Positions 1-13,453 are shown, counted from the first letter of the stretch. The stretch is DNA of 64,000 nucleotides from Cephalotus follicularis (GCA_001972305.1 BDDD01000910.1:364404-428403), one strand, 5' to 3'. Notes: generated by a model from the letters alone, not told the origin. Program-made: numbers and translations.

Positions 1-297
1 AGTTAGCCAGGTAAGAATGAACTTTTATGAGTGTATTGCATGATAATTAAATTACTGTCTTCTTCTGTGTGGAAATTTTAATGCTTGGTTTTTGTTATAA
101 ATTAACTTGCAACCGCCATTCTAAATGTGTTACCTAGAGTGTCAAAGAGAATGTAAATGCTTGTGTAACTATTTTTCATTTCACTGGCAAGAATACAGTA
201 ACGTGACTAGTATTCCACATGCCATCTGATTGAGCTGGTTGTCTTGTTTATCATGTGTTTGCAGGTGATGATGATGAAAGCTGTGATCTTATTTTAA
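1..297 (+). other. Possible 3' end of a gene running off the left edge
   Basis: The window opens with ten exon-like bases followed by a strong donor (CAG/GTAAGA at 8-16), and a pyrimidine-rich acceptor (GTTTGCAG) ends at 264. This defines a candidate intron of 254 bp at 11-264. In the frame that is open in the first exon piece, the next exon would end at a TAA at 295-297. Alternatively both pieces are 3' UTR. The protein piece is too short to identify. The call rests only on splice-site quality. Confidence 0.3.
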
Positions 298-1813
298 TTG
301 TATATGAAGATTGTGTTGTGGAGTGCCGTAAATCTAACTAGCACAGATCGATCCTACAGATGCTGAGTGTTTTGCTCCTTCAGTTGACAGTACAACTTGG
401 TTGTTTTCACAACTAAATAGATGAAATTTGAAGTCTCTGTTTTGTGAATTTTATACCCTCTCTAGAATACACAGATGGACAAGGTCAGACGGTAAATCGC
501 CCAACTGCATTAGTCACTGTCCTTTGAACTTGAAGAACGGTTGATAGTCAAAGCATTTTACCAAAATTATTACTTTTATTTTATGACCTTGGCCACTGGG
601 AAGGATGGGAATCCTTGTATAAATTTTGCCTATATGCTGAATATTAGGTGGGAAATTTTCTAAAAGAGCATTCAGTGCTTTTTCTTGGATCATGTTCAGG
701 AGCTTTAAGTAGATTTGGTGGGTGACATCTATAAGCGGTTTTTGTAATGAGTAATGAGATAGGTTTTCAATAGTGTTTTGTTTGTGTACCTGTTGATTAC
801 ATGTTATGATAATAGTTTGCTTTTGTTTCTCTCACAGTATAGGTTTATTTGTTGGTTATTAGAAGCTGACACTTCTGATTACGGGAGAGATGCACTTGTT
901 TCGAATCTGTACAGATTGCTGGTTTTTGTTTCGTTGGTTATTGTTGGTCGTGAATTAATGGTTAGTAAGTTGGTTCTACTCCCCAATTAGATGACTAGTT
1001 TTGATGAAACAGCTTAAAAGCAAAGAATTGTTGTTGGGCAATCAATTCACTATCATTCTTTTTTTCTTAATCAAGTATCATGGATTAGAACAGTCACATT
1101 CAAGAAGACCTTAAAGGGATACAAACTACAAATGTTAAATTAAATTTTATGACCGCAATGAGAAATGGAAGAACCAAACATTGATCAGGACATATTGTAC
1201 TCCCGACCATAATTGGTGCGTCACCAAGTTCACTATCAGTCCTAGTACCAAATCAAACTTTGATCAAGACATTGTAATCCCAATCAGAATTGCTGCGTCC
1301 CCAAGTTCACTGTCGTTCCTGATAGCAAAAGATTTTTTTAGGGTAAAGTCTATTAATAACCCTTATAGTTTATCTCAAGCTTAAAGTTATCTTCTGTAAT
1401 TCAATCAGTGACAAATGAACCCCCGTATTTATATTATAGAAGCAATTTCGTCCTTTTGTGTCAGATGGTCGTGTTCTAAACCAATTGAGGAAGAATTAAT
1501 AGATTCTTTTTTGGGAACGATTCATCCTTCCTGAACGCAGCATACAATTCTCTGTTGTACTGCGCTCTTCAAGTATGCTTGTTCTTTGTTTGTCCGATTT
1601 GAACGGGTAGGATGATTTGGCAAGCTGGCTAAAGTACTTCATAATTGACTAATTTTGTTTGTCATATCATGGCAAAGGGTAAAATTGGCATCGCACATGA
1701 CATGCTCGTGCTTGTCGACGGAGAAAGTACATGACCGTCTATAAAAAGGGCAATGTTGCTACGATATTATAAAGGAGAAAGTGAATATATATGTTAGATC
1801 GCTTTATATGTTA
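298..1813. other. Intergenic sequence, nothing recognised
   Basis: AT-rich sequence with short open frames only. If the left-edge gene is real, the first few hundred bases would be its 3' UTR and terminator region. A stretch near 1180-1290 repeats a phrase like TTGATCA(G/A)GACAT twice, but I see no coding pattern or element boundary. Confidence 0.4.
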
Positions 1814-2179
1814 GATCAAACTTAGGTGTTGAATCAGCTAAAAACGGTTTGTTTGGGAGTTGTATTTTACAAATCCGACTGTTCAATTTGATAATTTATA
1901 TGTGTAGATCATACATATCAATTTTGAAGAGAATTGAAATTCTCTAACTATTTCATTATCATATAATTAACAATTTTAACAGTTAAACTAATTTTTCTTC
2001 GTATCTAGTTATAACGATCCAGGTTGTTATATGAAAACGAAATGATTAAAAGTATTCAATCTACTTGAAAATTTGTAGATATGATCTACGTATATGGATT
2101 ATCAAATTTAACAGTCGGATTTGTGAAATATAAGTTGTAAGTATACCGTTTTTAGGTGATCAAACACTTAAGTTCGATC
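1814..2179. mobile_element. Fold-back MITE with very long terminal inverted repeats
   Basis: The left arm from GATCAAACTTAGGTGTT at 1814 is matched in inverse by the right arm ending GTTCGATC at 2179. The matching blocks include CTAAAAACGGT, ACAAATCCGACTGTT, TTTGATAAT and GTAGATCAT. The arms run about 150 bp each with a short AT-rich loop, so nearly the whole unit can fold into one imperfect hairpin. It has no coding capacity. I could not define a target duplication. It is a non-autonomous DNA element; the superfamily is undetermined. Confidence 0.75.
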
Positions 2180-3389
2180 CAGTATCTAAGGTGATCCAGG
2201 ATATTCATATGGGGGCTTCTCTGTGACTAACTGAATTATAGGGGGTAACATTGAATTCCAGGTAAACTAGAGGGGGGTATAAATGAACTTTTCCCTTTTT
2301 TTATTTGTATATTTTTCCTTCTGTATATGTTTATCGATCCTAATCCAGAAAGGGTGACTCAAAATAAAAAAAAGTACAATCTAGGTTTCATTCAAAAGGA
2401 AAAGTGAAAAAATTATTGTATGTATTCATTGTATAATTCATGTGGTACAATAAGCCAATAACATAAAATCATAGAAGCATAATTAAAGATTTTTGTCTTT
2501 AATTTACTTAACAGTTATCATTAACTATATTTACGTGTCTGAGTATTATTGATAAAGCGCATGATCACGTAATGTACTTACTGTATATAAGAATTTTTCC
2601 AAAAAATAAGCTGGAGAATGTATCTTATTGTTGATAACTGGTTGTGGATGACCGATTGAACCATTGCCCTTATTGAGTAGAGAAAATTGTGCAGATTGAG
2701 AGAGACTATAGTTCCTCTTTTAGGTGATCATCTCTTTCTTTCCCTTTTGTTTTATAATTCATCTTGGTAACCAGATACTATGATTTAGACACCCTGTTTT
2801 CAAAGAGAGCATTCTAAGAACACAACATATTTTTATTTCAGTATTGATGTCTAGATTTATTATTTATACTTGAATTTACTTTTTCCAATCTAAAATAAGT
2901 GTAGGACTAGATTGATAAGATGGTATTTCATCACGTTTGGAGAAACTTCTACAGAGCTTTTTACATATAGTTTTAACGAAAAGGTTGAAAAAAAAAGGGT
3001 GTTAAATTAACCTAAAAACTATAAAAATCAAAAAAATTTATCTCAAAGTTCATCTTAGAGCTTTTCAACTTGAACTTTAATCTTTACTAGAATCGCCGAT
3101 CGTGAAATGGAATTTCTTGTAGCATTCGGTACTACATTCTTGTAGCACCGAATGCTGCACCATTGGATCAACAAAAAAAAATTAATTTTTCGTTTGTTGA
3201 TCCAATGATTACTGCACTAATGCAGCCAATGCTCATGAAATATATTTTGTTTATAAACTATCACGTTAATATATATATGATGCTTGGTTTTTGATCTGTA
3301 TTGATAAATAAGTGTGTATGGCTTAAAACAATACACCATTTGTATCAAGTTTAGAATAATTTGCAGTGTTGTCTTCAGTTATCACACTT
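2180..3389. other. Intergenic sequence with two short hairpins
   Basis: No gene is recognised. The only structure is the pair of adjacent perfect inverted repeats at 3121-3207, listed separately. Most of the rest is AT-rich without coding signal. Confidence 0.4.
3121..3207. repeat. Two adjacent perfect hairpins
   Basis: The first hairpin pairs AGCATTCGGT (3121-3130) with ACCGAATGCT (3147-3156). The second pairs the 15-base CATTGGATCAACAAA (3161-3175) with its exact complement (3193-3207) across an 18-base A/T loop. Both sides of the second hairpin have a TGCAC word (just before 3161 and about 3212). This could be a small palindromic insertion or a transposon end. Confidence 0.7.
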
Positions 3390-3394
3390 ATATT

Positions 3395-3517
3395 TATACT
3401 AGGGTTTTACCTTATTATGAACTCTAGTCCAAACAGGCACAACTCTTAGTTCTTTACTTATTTGGCTTATATTAAAACATATTAGTTAGATACCTAAGTA
3501 TCCAACAATCTCCTCCT
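3395..3517 (-). repeat. copia-1 3' LTR end and polypurine tract
   Basis: The block 3395-3507 matches 9785-9898 with scattered substitutions and ends TATCCAACA. Immediately to its right (3508-3517) the minus strand reads AGGAGGAGAT, a typical copia polypurine tract that primes plus-strand synthesis at the LTR boundary. Confidence 0.75.
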
Positions 3518-4631
3518 ATATTTTACATATAGCATAATCCAATACAGTGGACAGTGTGATGTCAAAACAAAATATGGATCATTCACATTCAAAATTCTCA
3601 AATAATTCAATATAAGATAAAATTTATCTAAGATACATTTCATTATAAAAATGGACTAATCAAATATTTTAGACTTGTTCTAAACTCAATCCAACCGTCT
3701 CAAATAAAGAGCTTTAGAAACAGTCTAAAAACAAAATATACATAAAGTCTCAAGTATATGTGAACCAAGCAGAAAAACCAAAAACTGTAAAGGTAACTCG
3801 AAATAGACCATAGGTCTCACAAATACATGAGTTAAGCAACATAGTCTCATAAATAAAATGAACTATAAACAATAAAATGGACAACAGGTGGAATGTCTCT
3901 ACAACAGCAAAGAGATGACAAATCCCCCACAATCTCCACAACTCCGTATGATATTACTCATCAAGTAGATCATCCTGGTCAGTATCTCAATTCATAGTTA
4001 CTCCTCCATTTTCGCCATAATCTGTAAATCACCAAATATGAATTTCATGTAAAATGAATTCAATCATCTCTGTAATTTACAAGAATAATGTATAGTTCTA
4101 CTAAGAAGAACTTAGTATCATATCAACAGGCTGAAAATATAAATCAATGTCATTAAAGCATTAATATCAAACTCATAAGCATCAATATCAAGTTTCAATT
4201 AAGAACAAGATCAAAACAGTTTATTTTACAAAGAACCGATTACTGTCAAGTTTCAATTAAGAATAAGACCAAAACAGGTTTCTTTCGTAAATAACCATTT
4301 CCATGTTTCAATTTGGAATGTCACAATCATCTTATCCTTCTTGGCTAAATTGTCTTACATAAAGTTTGGAATGAGACAATTTAATCAAAAGAGGATTATC
4401 CAGATTTAGTTAAGTTATATCATCAAATTTGGAATGAGACAACCTACCTAAACAGGACATCTGAAGTGAGATATGCTATCTTCATCGAGTTTGAAATAAG
4501 ACAACCTATTCACTCATATTTTCTGACAACTGTAAGCATCGATAAAACATATAAACAAGTGCTTATCTTATTTGGCCAACAAAGAAAGATTTGATATTTC
4601 AAAACAATTAAGAATGTAGGTTAAGACATGT
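3518..4631 (-). other. copia-1 3' non-coding region with degenerate repeats
   Basis: This 1.1-kb stretch lies between the RNase H stop and the polypurine tract, which is long for a copia element. It contains a duplicated block of about 60 bp (AAGTTTCAATTAAGAA at about 4192 and 4247), followed by three loose repeats of a TTTGGAATGAGACAA phrase between about 4360 and 4510. No coding sequence is recognised. Confidence 0.5.
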
Positions 4632-5219
4632 CTACATAGTCTTTAACCCCATTTCCCCCATTGTTTTAAATATTCGATCTTTATTCAAACCCTTTGTGAG
4701 AGCATCGGCCGTATTATCCTTTGATCTCACATCGACCAAAGTGATAACCCCACGTTTTATAAGATAATTCAACAATGCATGTCTCAGTCTCACATGTCTC
4801 CTCTTACAATTAAAGAGTGAGTTTTTGAAGACTTGGATGACAACTCGATTATCACAGAACATGCTTAAAGAGTTAATCTTTAGCCGAGTCAATGGAATGT
4901 CCATAGTTAGATTCTTTATCCACTCTGCTTCTTCTCCTGCAGAAGCTAGGGCATAAAGTTCCGACTCCATAGATGACAATGCAATACAAGTCTGTCTCTT
5001 GAACTTTCATGTAACAGCACCCAAAGTGAACACATATCCACTGGTAGACTTACTATCTCTAATATCTGAACACCAAGAGGCATCAAAATATCCTTCCACA
5101 GTAGGAGGATAACCAGAGTAGCAGAGAGCATAATCTTTAATACCTTTAATGTATCTCATCAACCTCGTAAGGGCATCCCAATGCTCTTTGCTAGAATTAC
5201 TAGTGAAACGACTCAGCAT
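4632..5219 (-). pseudogene. copia-1 RNase H and RT thumb region
   Basis: Two overlapping frames (5219-5007 and 4979-4632) encode the end of a copia polyprotein. The first has the connection segment (HWDALTRLMRYIKG, YFDASWCSD, STSGYVFTLG). The second has RNase H signatures (SSMESELYALASAGEEAEWI, CDNRV, RHVRLRHALLNYLIKRG, DALTKGL). They are in different frames, so a frameshift near 4980-5010 separates the two halves of RNase H. In a live element this domain degrades the RNA of the RNA-DNA hybrid. Confidence 0.85.
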
Positions 5220-5989
5220 ATGTAAAGGCTATGCCTAGTCTAGTGCAACTCATAACGTACATGAGACTACCAATCAGTTTAGAGTATTCTAACTGATTCA
5301 CATTGGGGCCATCATTAGGGCTCAGTTTATTATTATAGTCACATGGTGTTTCAATGGGTCTGCACTTACTGTATCCCCAAATAGAAAGTAGTTGCTCAAT
5401 ATAATGAGTCTGATTAAGGGAGATGACTTGCCTTTTAAAACTTACTTTCATACCAAGAATGGTATTAACCATACCAAGATCTGTTATGACAAACCCCTCA
5501 GATTTGTTCATGTAGATTTTCTCAGTCAACTCTCCATTGAGAAAATTTGCCTTTATATCCATTTGATATACCACATAGTATTCAATAGATGCCATGCAAC
5601 AGAAAGCTCATTTCATCATTAATGGCTTCTGCCCACAACGAAGAGTCCCTAGATCTCATAGCTTCATTGTAGAAAGATGGATCATCCTTCAGATGGTAAG
5701 TGACGAATTTCTCACCAAAACTCTTGGGTACTCTATCTCTTATAGATACTCTCACAGGTACTGATACAGGAATCAATGTGGAACTAGTTTCAGAATGATC
5801 AGTTTCAGATTCAGAAACCTCCACTGTATAGCCAGGTACAGTCAAACCATGGTCTCTTAGGAACTTGTCCTCAAAGAAACCAACATCTCGAGATTCTATA
5901 ATCGCATTTGTAGATAGATCTAAAAACCTATTTGCATCACTATCTTCTGCGCAACCTAAGTACACACAAGTGTTGGTTCTAGGTCCCAC
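5200..5989 (-). pseudogene. copia-1 reverse transcriptase remnant with deletions
   Basis: The upper part (5989-5582) is the linker after integrase and ends at WAEAINDEMSFL, where copia RT normally begins. The next frame (5595-5200) picks up at YQMDIKANFLNGEL and runs to EKIYMNKSEGFV, then jumps directly to ITDLGMVNTILGMKV. Compared with the copia family, about 60 residues before DIKANFLNG and roughly 100 after EGFV are missing. The second gap includes the YVDD polymerase box, so no active polymerase can be made. Confidence 0.85.
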
Positions 5990-6073
5990 CTTAGGTCTCC
6001 TAGGGTCTTGTATTTTTACATGAGCAATACAGCCCTAAGTTTTGAGAGTGTCATATGTACAAAGATGTTTATG

Positions 6074-6538
6074 CTATAATTCATAAGGAATGAAGTTTAA
6101 CTTAGAGTGTTGTATTCTATTCAAGATGTGATTAGTAGTTAGAACTGCTCCCCCCCAGTAGGAAGTAGGCATGCCAGCTGTCAATAACATAGAGTTCAAC
6201 ATTTCTGTTAACATCATGTTCTTAAGTTCAGCTATGCCATTTGATTGGGGTGAGTAAGGAGCAGTAGTTTCAAGTATTATACCCTGAGAGGCACAAAATT
6301 CCTTGAACTTTGTCATTGTGTATTCTCCTCATCTATCACTCCTAAACCTTTTAATTTTCAGGTTTAATTGATTTTTAACATGATTTTTGAAAATTTTAAA
6401 CTTCTCAATAGCTTCGTCCTTCAATTTTAACAGATAAACATGACAATATCTTGAAAAATCGTCTATGAAAGTAATTAGATACTTCCGACCTCCACTAGTT
6501 GTGAAACTTTTGAAATCACATAAGTCAGAATGTATCAA
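6074..6538 (-). pseudogene. copia-1 integrase catalytic core, interrupted
   Basis: The frame 6538-6329 contains the first catalytic Asp (MIHSDLCD), the FIDDFSRY block and ends at RFRSDR. An in-frame TGA follows where a Gly codon is expected. The frame 6316-6074 then continues with FCASQGIILETTAPYSPQSN and GIAELKNMML, holding the expected third acidic residue. The domain order is normal and the damage is one nonsense change plus local decay. Confidence 0.85.
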
Positions 6539-6568
6539 TTCAAAACGTTGTGTACTTCTAGAAACCGA

Positions 6569-7312
6569 CTAAAAAGGTTTTCTAGTGATCTTAATCTGAG
6601 CACATACTTCACATCTATTAAATCGAATGGAAGTATTTAATGGTATATTATGAGTTTTAATTAATTGAAGTATTTTTTTATAATTCACATGTCCAAGTCT
6701 ATTGTGTAATAACTTAGGATCAATTAATGTTGAATTCACATGGCAAATAGTCTCATTAGCTAAATTCAACCTATACATACCATCAATCAGAAATGAACAT
6801 CCAAAATAAGCAGAATTAACAGATAAAGTTACTCTACAGTTCATAAAAGAAGTGCACATGCCAGCTTTGTCTAACAGATTAATAAAAATTAAATTCTTAT
6901 TAAGCAAAGGTACAAATTTAATATCTTTTAAAGTAAGTATGTTACCTGAAGAAAGGACCATGTTTGCAGTATCGGTATGGATTACGAATGCCTCGGCCCC
7001 ACCAGCTACTGTAATAGTCTCTTTCGTAGTATTGACCTCTGTTAGTAGACTCTTATTATTGGTTGCATGACATGTAGCTCCAGTATCTAACCACCACTCT
7101 GAAGAAGTGCTGACCCTGTCATCCGTCATCATTGCGATAAAGTTGCGAGGCTCGGGCTTTCCCACTAGCATATGAGCTTCCTTTTGTGGTGTGTCAACAC
7201 TAGGCTTCTTAGGTAGGCTACGGTCTGCTGCCCAGTAACCCCATTTTCCACAGTTGTAGCACTTAGTTTTCTTTTTATTTTTCTTTTTATCGATAGTTTT
7301 CTTGGCCTCCAA
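6569..7312 (-). pseudogene. copia-1 zinc knuckle, protease and pre-integrase
   Basis: A 247-residue open frame begins with a Lys-rich stretch and a degenerate CCHC knuckle (CYNCGKWGYWAADR): the His is Tyr and the last Cys is Arg, so zinc binding is probably lost. The aspartic protease site DTGAT follows (WWLDTGATCHAT). The GAG-pre-integrase region (LLHNRLGHVNYKKILQL) and the CxxC of the integrase zinc finger (RCEVCAQIK) come last. The frame is intact but flanked by broken ones. Confidence 0.85.
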
Positions 7313-7368
7313 CTTCGGGGGTTCACTCTTAGGTGACTTGGTCCGCTTAGGAAATTTCTTGGACTGTG

Positions 7369-7992
7369 TTACAGCATTGGCAGCAGACTATTGCTGCTAA
7401 CTAGCTCCAAGTTATTCCTAGTAAGATTCTCATCTTCGATACGGATGTATCGTTTGAGCTCATCCAGTCCCATATATTCCTTTTTCCTATACATTTCAGT
7501 TTTGAAAGAATGCCATGCAGTATGTAGCTTATAGATAATAACACCAACCAAGAAAATATCAGTTACACCAATATTCTCATTGTTCATCTTTGACCTCAAG
7601 TTCTCGATATCAATAACTTGAGGAGTGATTTTCATGTCCTCATGGAACTTGAAATATAAGAACTTATCCACCAGGTGAGATTTGGATAGGTCCTCCTCTT
7701 TTCGGAATTGAGCATCTAAGTTATCCCAGATTTCTTTAGCAGTCTTAAACTTAATATAGGTTTCTGCAAGACGGTCTGATAAATAATTCAATAAGTATTC
7801 TCTACAATAGTCCTCATCACTAAACCATTAAGATTCAGAAACATCTTCAGTGGTGTTAGAAAAATTACTCAAAACAGTATAGAAAATCTGATGGGATTTC
7901 AACCCGAATTAAGTCTTACGCCTCCAAGCGTTGTACTCTGACCCACCAAACGATTGTAGTTTAACCATCTCATAGGGAATATATTTATCCAT
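7369..7992 (-). pseudogene. copia-1 gag remnant
   Basis: A start at 7992 reads MDKYIPYEMVKLQSFGGSEY, the usual copia Gag opening (fold, then W..R). A stop follows shortly after. The main UBN2-type Gag body resumes at 7791-7369 (DRLAETYIKFKTAKEIWDNL, LDELKRYIRIEDENL). Gag would form the virus-like particle. The early stop makes the reading frame non-functional. Confidence 0.75.
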
Positions 7993-9784
<1,792 letters not shown>

Positions 9785-9898
9785 TTATACAAAGGTTTTA
9801 TCTTATTATGGGTTCTAGTCAAATTAAGCTCAACTCTTTGGTCTTTACTTATTTGGTTTATATTAAAACATCTTAGTTAGATACCTAAGTATCCAACA
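9785..9898 (-). repeat. copia-1 5' LTR start
   Basis: This block shares with 3395-3507 the phrase TATTTGG(T/C)TTATATTAAAAC, the phrase TTAGTTAGATACCTAAGT and the terminal ATCCAACA. On the minus strand it begins TGTTGGATACTTAGG. The two copies differ at many positions, so the element is old. Confidence 0.75.
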
Positions 9899-9910
9899 GA
9901 TGATTGAGAG

Positions 9911-10046
9911 ATGTGAGCAATTGTTCACGTCCCTTATGTGAGCAATAGACATAAAATAAATGTAATTTTCATATCCTGTAATTATACTTGTACCCTCATA
10001 GATACAATATTTTATGAATATTGCTCACATAAATTATGTGAGCAAC
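9911..10046. repeat. Small fold-back repeat with palindromic ends
   Basis: The word TGAGCAA or its complement occurs four times. The left end carries two near-palindromes (GTGAGCAATTGTTCAC at 9913-9928 and one ending TTATGTGAGC). The right end has a perfect 21-base palindrome around a central A (GCTCACATAA at 10023-10032 and its complement at 10034-10043). The two ends are inverted copies of each other, so the whole looks like a MITE of about 130 bp. Confidence 0.6.
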
Positions 10047-10120
10047 TTATCCATTTTTCAATATATATATAATCAAATTTATCGTCCACCATCTGATGAT
10101 GGTAATAACTAATAAGTTAT

Positions 10121-10473
10121 AGGGATAAGTCCATTTTTGCCTCCTGAACTTTACACGTTGTGTCTCGTTGGCCCCCAAACTTTTTTTCGTGTCAAAGTTG
10201 CCCCCGAACTCTTCTCCGTTGATCACTGTCAAATTTTCCATCTAAAATCACCGTTAAGTGACACGTGACAGGTAAAAATCACCGTTAAGTGACACATGGC
10301 CCTCGCCATTGCCTGCCACGTGTCACTTAACGGTAATTTTGGACGGAAAATTTGACGGAAGACAACTGTGACGAACGGAGAAGAGTTTGGGGGCAATTTT
10401 GACACGAAAAAAAGTTCGGGGGGCAACGAGACACAACGTGTAAAGTTCAGGGGGCAAAAATGGATTTAACCCT
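10121..10473. mobile_element. Long-TIR fold-back transposon, 353 bp
   Basis: The left end AGGGATAAGTCCATTTTTGC is mirrored by the right end. The arms are inverted copies through more than 100 bp, including the phrases GAACTTTACACGTTGTGTCT, CAAACTTTTTTTCGTGTCAA and CCGTTAAGTGACACGTG. The unit is flanked by the 7-bp direct repeat AAGTTAT at 10114-10120 and 10474-10480. It has no coding capacity and every open frame here is an arm artefact. The superfamily is uncertain because 7 bp fits neither the hAT nor the usual MULE length exactly. Confidence 0.88.
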
Positions 10474-10480
10474 AAGTTAT

Positions 10481-12500
10481 ATTTACAGTTTTGATATATG
10501 AGCCAAAGAAAAGGAACTCATATCCTCTGCTGCATAAAGTGCAAAGTAGTTTGATCCAAGTTTTTTAAATTTTTTTTTTTTTTTGAAAAACAACGATCTA
10601 ATAACTCTGCATTTTGTGCAACAAAAAATCTGGATAAAAAAAAAAGAGCTTATATGATCAACAACCATATGACCCATAAGGAATTCTTCAAGCTCTAGCA
10701 GATGGGACAGAATTACTATTTTAAGTAATAATAATAATAATTTATCTAATTTAAACATTATGATTTTTTAAACATTATGACTTTTTTAATTGATTGTCAT
10801 TTGAAGTATTACTCTCACTGGTCAACTATTATAGGTGCGTTTAACTCCCATAATGCTTTCAAAAATATTATGATTCAAAATTTTGAATATGTTTAGGAAG
10901 AGCATCTTGATTGTTGATTTATAACTATAAATGTGTGATTATTTTATCTTATAACTTCATACTATGTTTTAATTTTGCCCAAATTTTTGATTCTGTGTCA
11001 CATCTGCATATAGGTGTGTTACTGTACTTAAACAGTACTTTGTGAGCTTTTTGTCTCCTTAAAAGATATCACTGCCAGCCCTTTAAACAAGGGTGGTTAA
11101 GATAAGCATTAGGATATTAATTCATGCCTGCCTTCATGATCCTGTTAAAAAGTGGCATCAACCCATGATATATCATATATATAACTACTACAATAAATGA
11201 GAATGGCATAGTTGCAACCATATGTGACATCCAAAATGTACCCATTTAAAAACTTCACTCCCCAATTGGGGTGTCGCATTCATTGCCACATATTTTTAAT
11301 GTTACTGGTATTTTAGTACTTACAAAAATATCTAAATGAGGCCCCACCAAACGACATCCCTCTCCTAACCCTATCACCAAAACCTAACCCAAACCAACAA
11401 ATTGTAGTGGGACCAGACCATTATAAATTTGAAAAGCAAAGAGTCATAAGAATCCAACTGGGGTTTTGGCCCACCACGTGTTAGAAACCCAATTGAGATT
11501 CGCAATTATAGTGCTTCTTCTCTCTACACCCCATTCATTCATTACTCATGAGTGGGAAATATGGAAAGTATCAAGGTTGGTGGGGTTGCTCTCATTTGAG
11601 GAGGAATATAAGACAAGTTAACCTTTGAGACCCCCTTGTTGGGACACGAAAAAGTAATGAGTAAGTTATTACTGATTGATGAAACAAGTGATCTTTATTT
11701 TGGACAAATCATGAAAAAGTACAAAGCATATTTATTTCTTTTTCTAAAAAATATCCTTTTGCTTTTTCTTTCTTTCATGTTTAGTCTACGTGGATATAGT
11801 GTTTATTCCCATGTGTTATCCTAAAATTTCTTCAAACGGAGGAAATTAAGTACTTTTTTTATTTAGTATGTTATTAATTAAAGAAAGAACAAAAGAATTT
11901 ATACACGACTCAATTATATGTTAATTATATGTATTATAAGAGTATAAATATTAAATCAAATTTAATAATCACCGGTAAAAAAAAAGAAAAAAAATCAAAT
12001 TTTGATCTTGACCAAAACATACTGTAATCTAATCATCAAACAGAAATTCACGTCACCGGATGAAAAAGTGTACATCCCTGGATGAAAAATCAATTGTTAA
12101 ATACTGCTATAATAAGGATTTGATATAAACAATATCTTCATTTAAATACACAGATGTTGATACAAGGAGTTCCTCGAGTGATTTAAAATTAAATGATTTA
12201 AAATTAAATGTGTATGTGATTGGTAAGTGTTAGAATAAGATTAGAAGTTCCAAACCACTATTAAAACTTAGTTATAAGTGTAATGACAGTGCTTTGGAGA
12301 AAGCTGCACATATCAAAAGACCAACAAAAGTTATATGGGCCATCTAGATCTAGAATAATGGTGATTTGTTGACCAAAGCCACTCGCTAGCATTATTAGCT
12401 TTGTAAATTACATATGAATACTTTTTTTTATGGAATAATACATGTGAATACTTAACATAACAAAAGTAAGGATTTTCTCTTTTGGAAGCCCCACTCAGGC
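10481..12500. other. Intergenic sequence, nothing recognised
   Basis: AT-rich DNA with poly-A/T runs and only short open frames. I find no domain, element terminus or RNA gene that I can support. Confidence 0.4.
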
Positions 12501-13064
12501 AACTCAGGTTGACTCTGTTCGACTAAGGTGAGTCAGTCTGAATCGATTCAAATGAATCCCATAATAACACGGGGAGTGAAAGAAAAACATCCCAAGATAG
12601 TTAAACCTGAAGTTGCTTATGAAACAAAATAGATCGGGCAAAAGGATATTAGTTTTTCAATGTATATGTCAACTGGGAAGGATGATTGAAAAGTTGTACA
12701 GACTTGTGGGATTGTTCAAACAGGTGGAGGTTCTGTTAGATCCCAGGCGAGTGCTATAGTTAAGGGACGAGGATATGAGATAGTTCATCCATAGGTCAAA
12801 TGTAGATGGAAGAAGAAATGAATGACGTTTACTTCTAATCTTGAGTGTGGCATTGTTCTCTCTGAACGGTAGAAAGAGATGGAGCCACATCGCATGTCAC
12901 GACATTGAGCTGGGATGCCCCATGCGATGGCTTGTACACCCCAGGTGGGGGTGTGGGGTCATGACGGTTTCGGCATGACAAACATACAGAAACATAAAGA
13001 CATTGAAGACAACCAGTGATACTTCAGGATGGCCGATCAGAAGAATTCAAGCAAATGTGGAGAT
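12501..13064 (+). other. Probable 3' internal remnant of a copia element
   Basis: This stretch precedes an LTR-like block and ends in GTGGAGAT (13057-13064), a copia-type polypurine tract directly before TGTTGAG. No protein domain is recognisable upstream, and open frames on either strand do not resemble RNase H. The call depends on the adjacent LTR. Confidence 0.4.
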
Positions 13065-13453
13065 TGTTGAGTTTGTGTCTTGTATTCTATTTGTCAAGTA
13101 GTTTTGGATTAGGGTTTATGTTACCTTATATATATGTCTCTGTGTGTGATTGTAAACCGATAGAAGGCTGATCAGTTAAGAGAGATAGGTGTTAAGGTAT
13201 CTGTGAAATAGTCAGTGCCTATAAACAAGAATCTCTAAGATCTGAAAGTTGAAAGAATTATTGTGAGGATCTAATTCTTGACCGATAAAGAATAGAAGAT
13301 CTCCCTGTGTGGATTCTTCGTGAACGTAGATCAATTTGGACTGAACCACGTATATTTGTGTGTTCTTATTTGTGATTTTTTTTTAATTATTGTTCCTGTG
13401 TGTTTTCCACGGGTCAATTCATGCAACATCGGGGAATACCGTTATTCCCAACA
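13065..13453 (+). repeat. Probable copia 3' LTR remnant
   Basis: The block starts TGTTGAGTTTGTG directly after a polypurine tract and ends CCCAACA. It contains a TATATATATG box near 13127-13136, followed by text typical of copia R/U5 regions (GTGAGGATCTAATTCTTG, GAACCACGTATATTTGTG). Flanking 5-bp duplications were not found. An alternative is a chance resemblance around a host promoter. Confidence 0.5.

Noticed and set aside
10047-10426. Minus-strand open frames of 64-65 codons
   Set aside because: They read along the inverted-repeat arms of the 353-bp fold-back element.
12669-12890. 73-codon minus-strand open frame
   Set aside because: There is no recognisable motif. It lies in the degraded interior preceding a copia 3' LTR and runs antisense to it.
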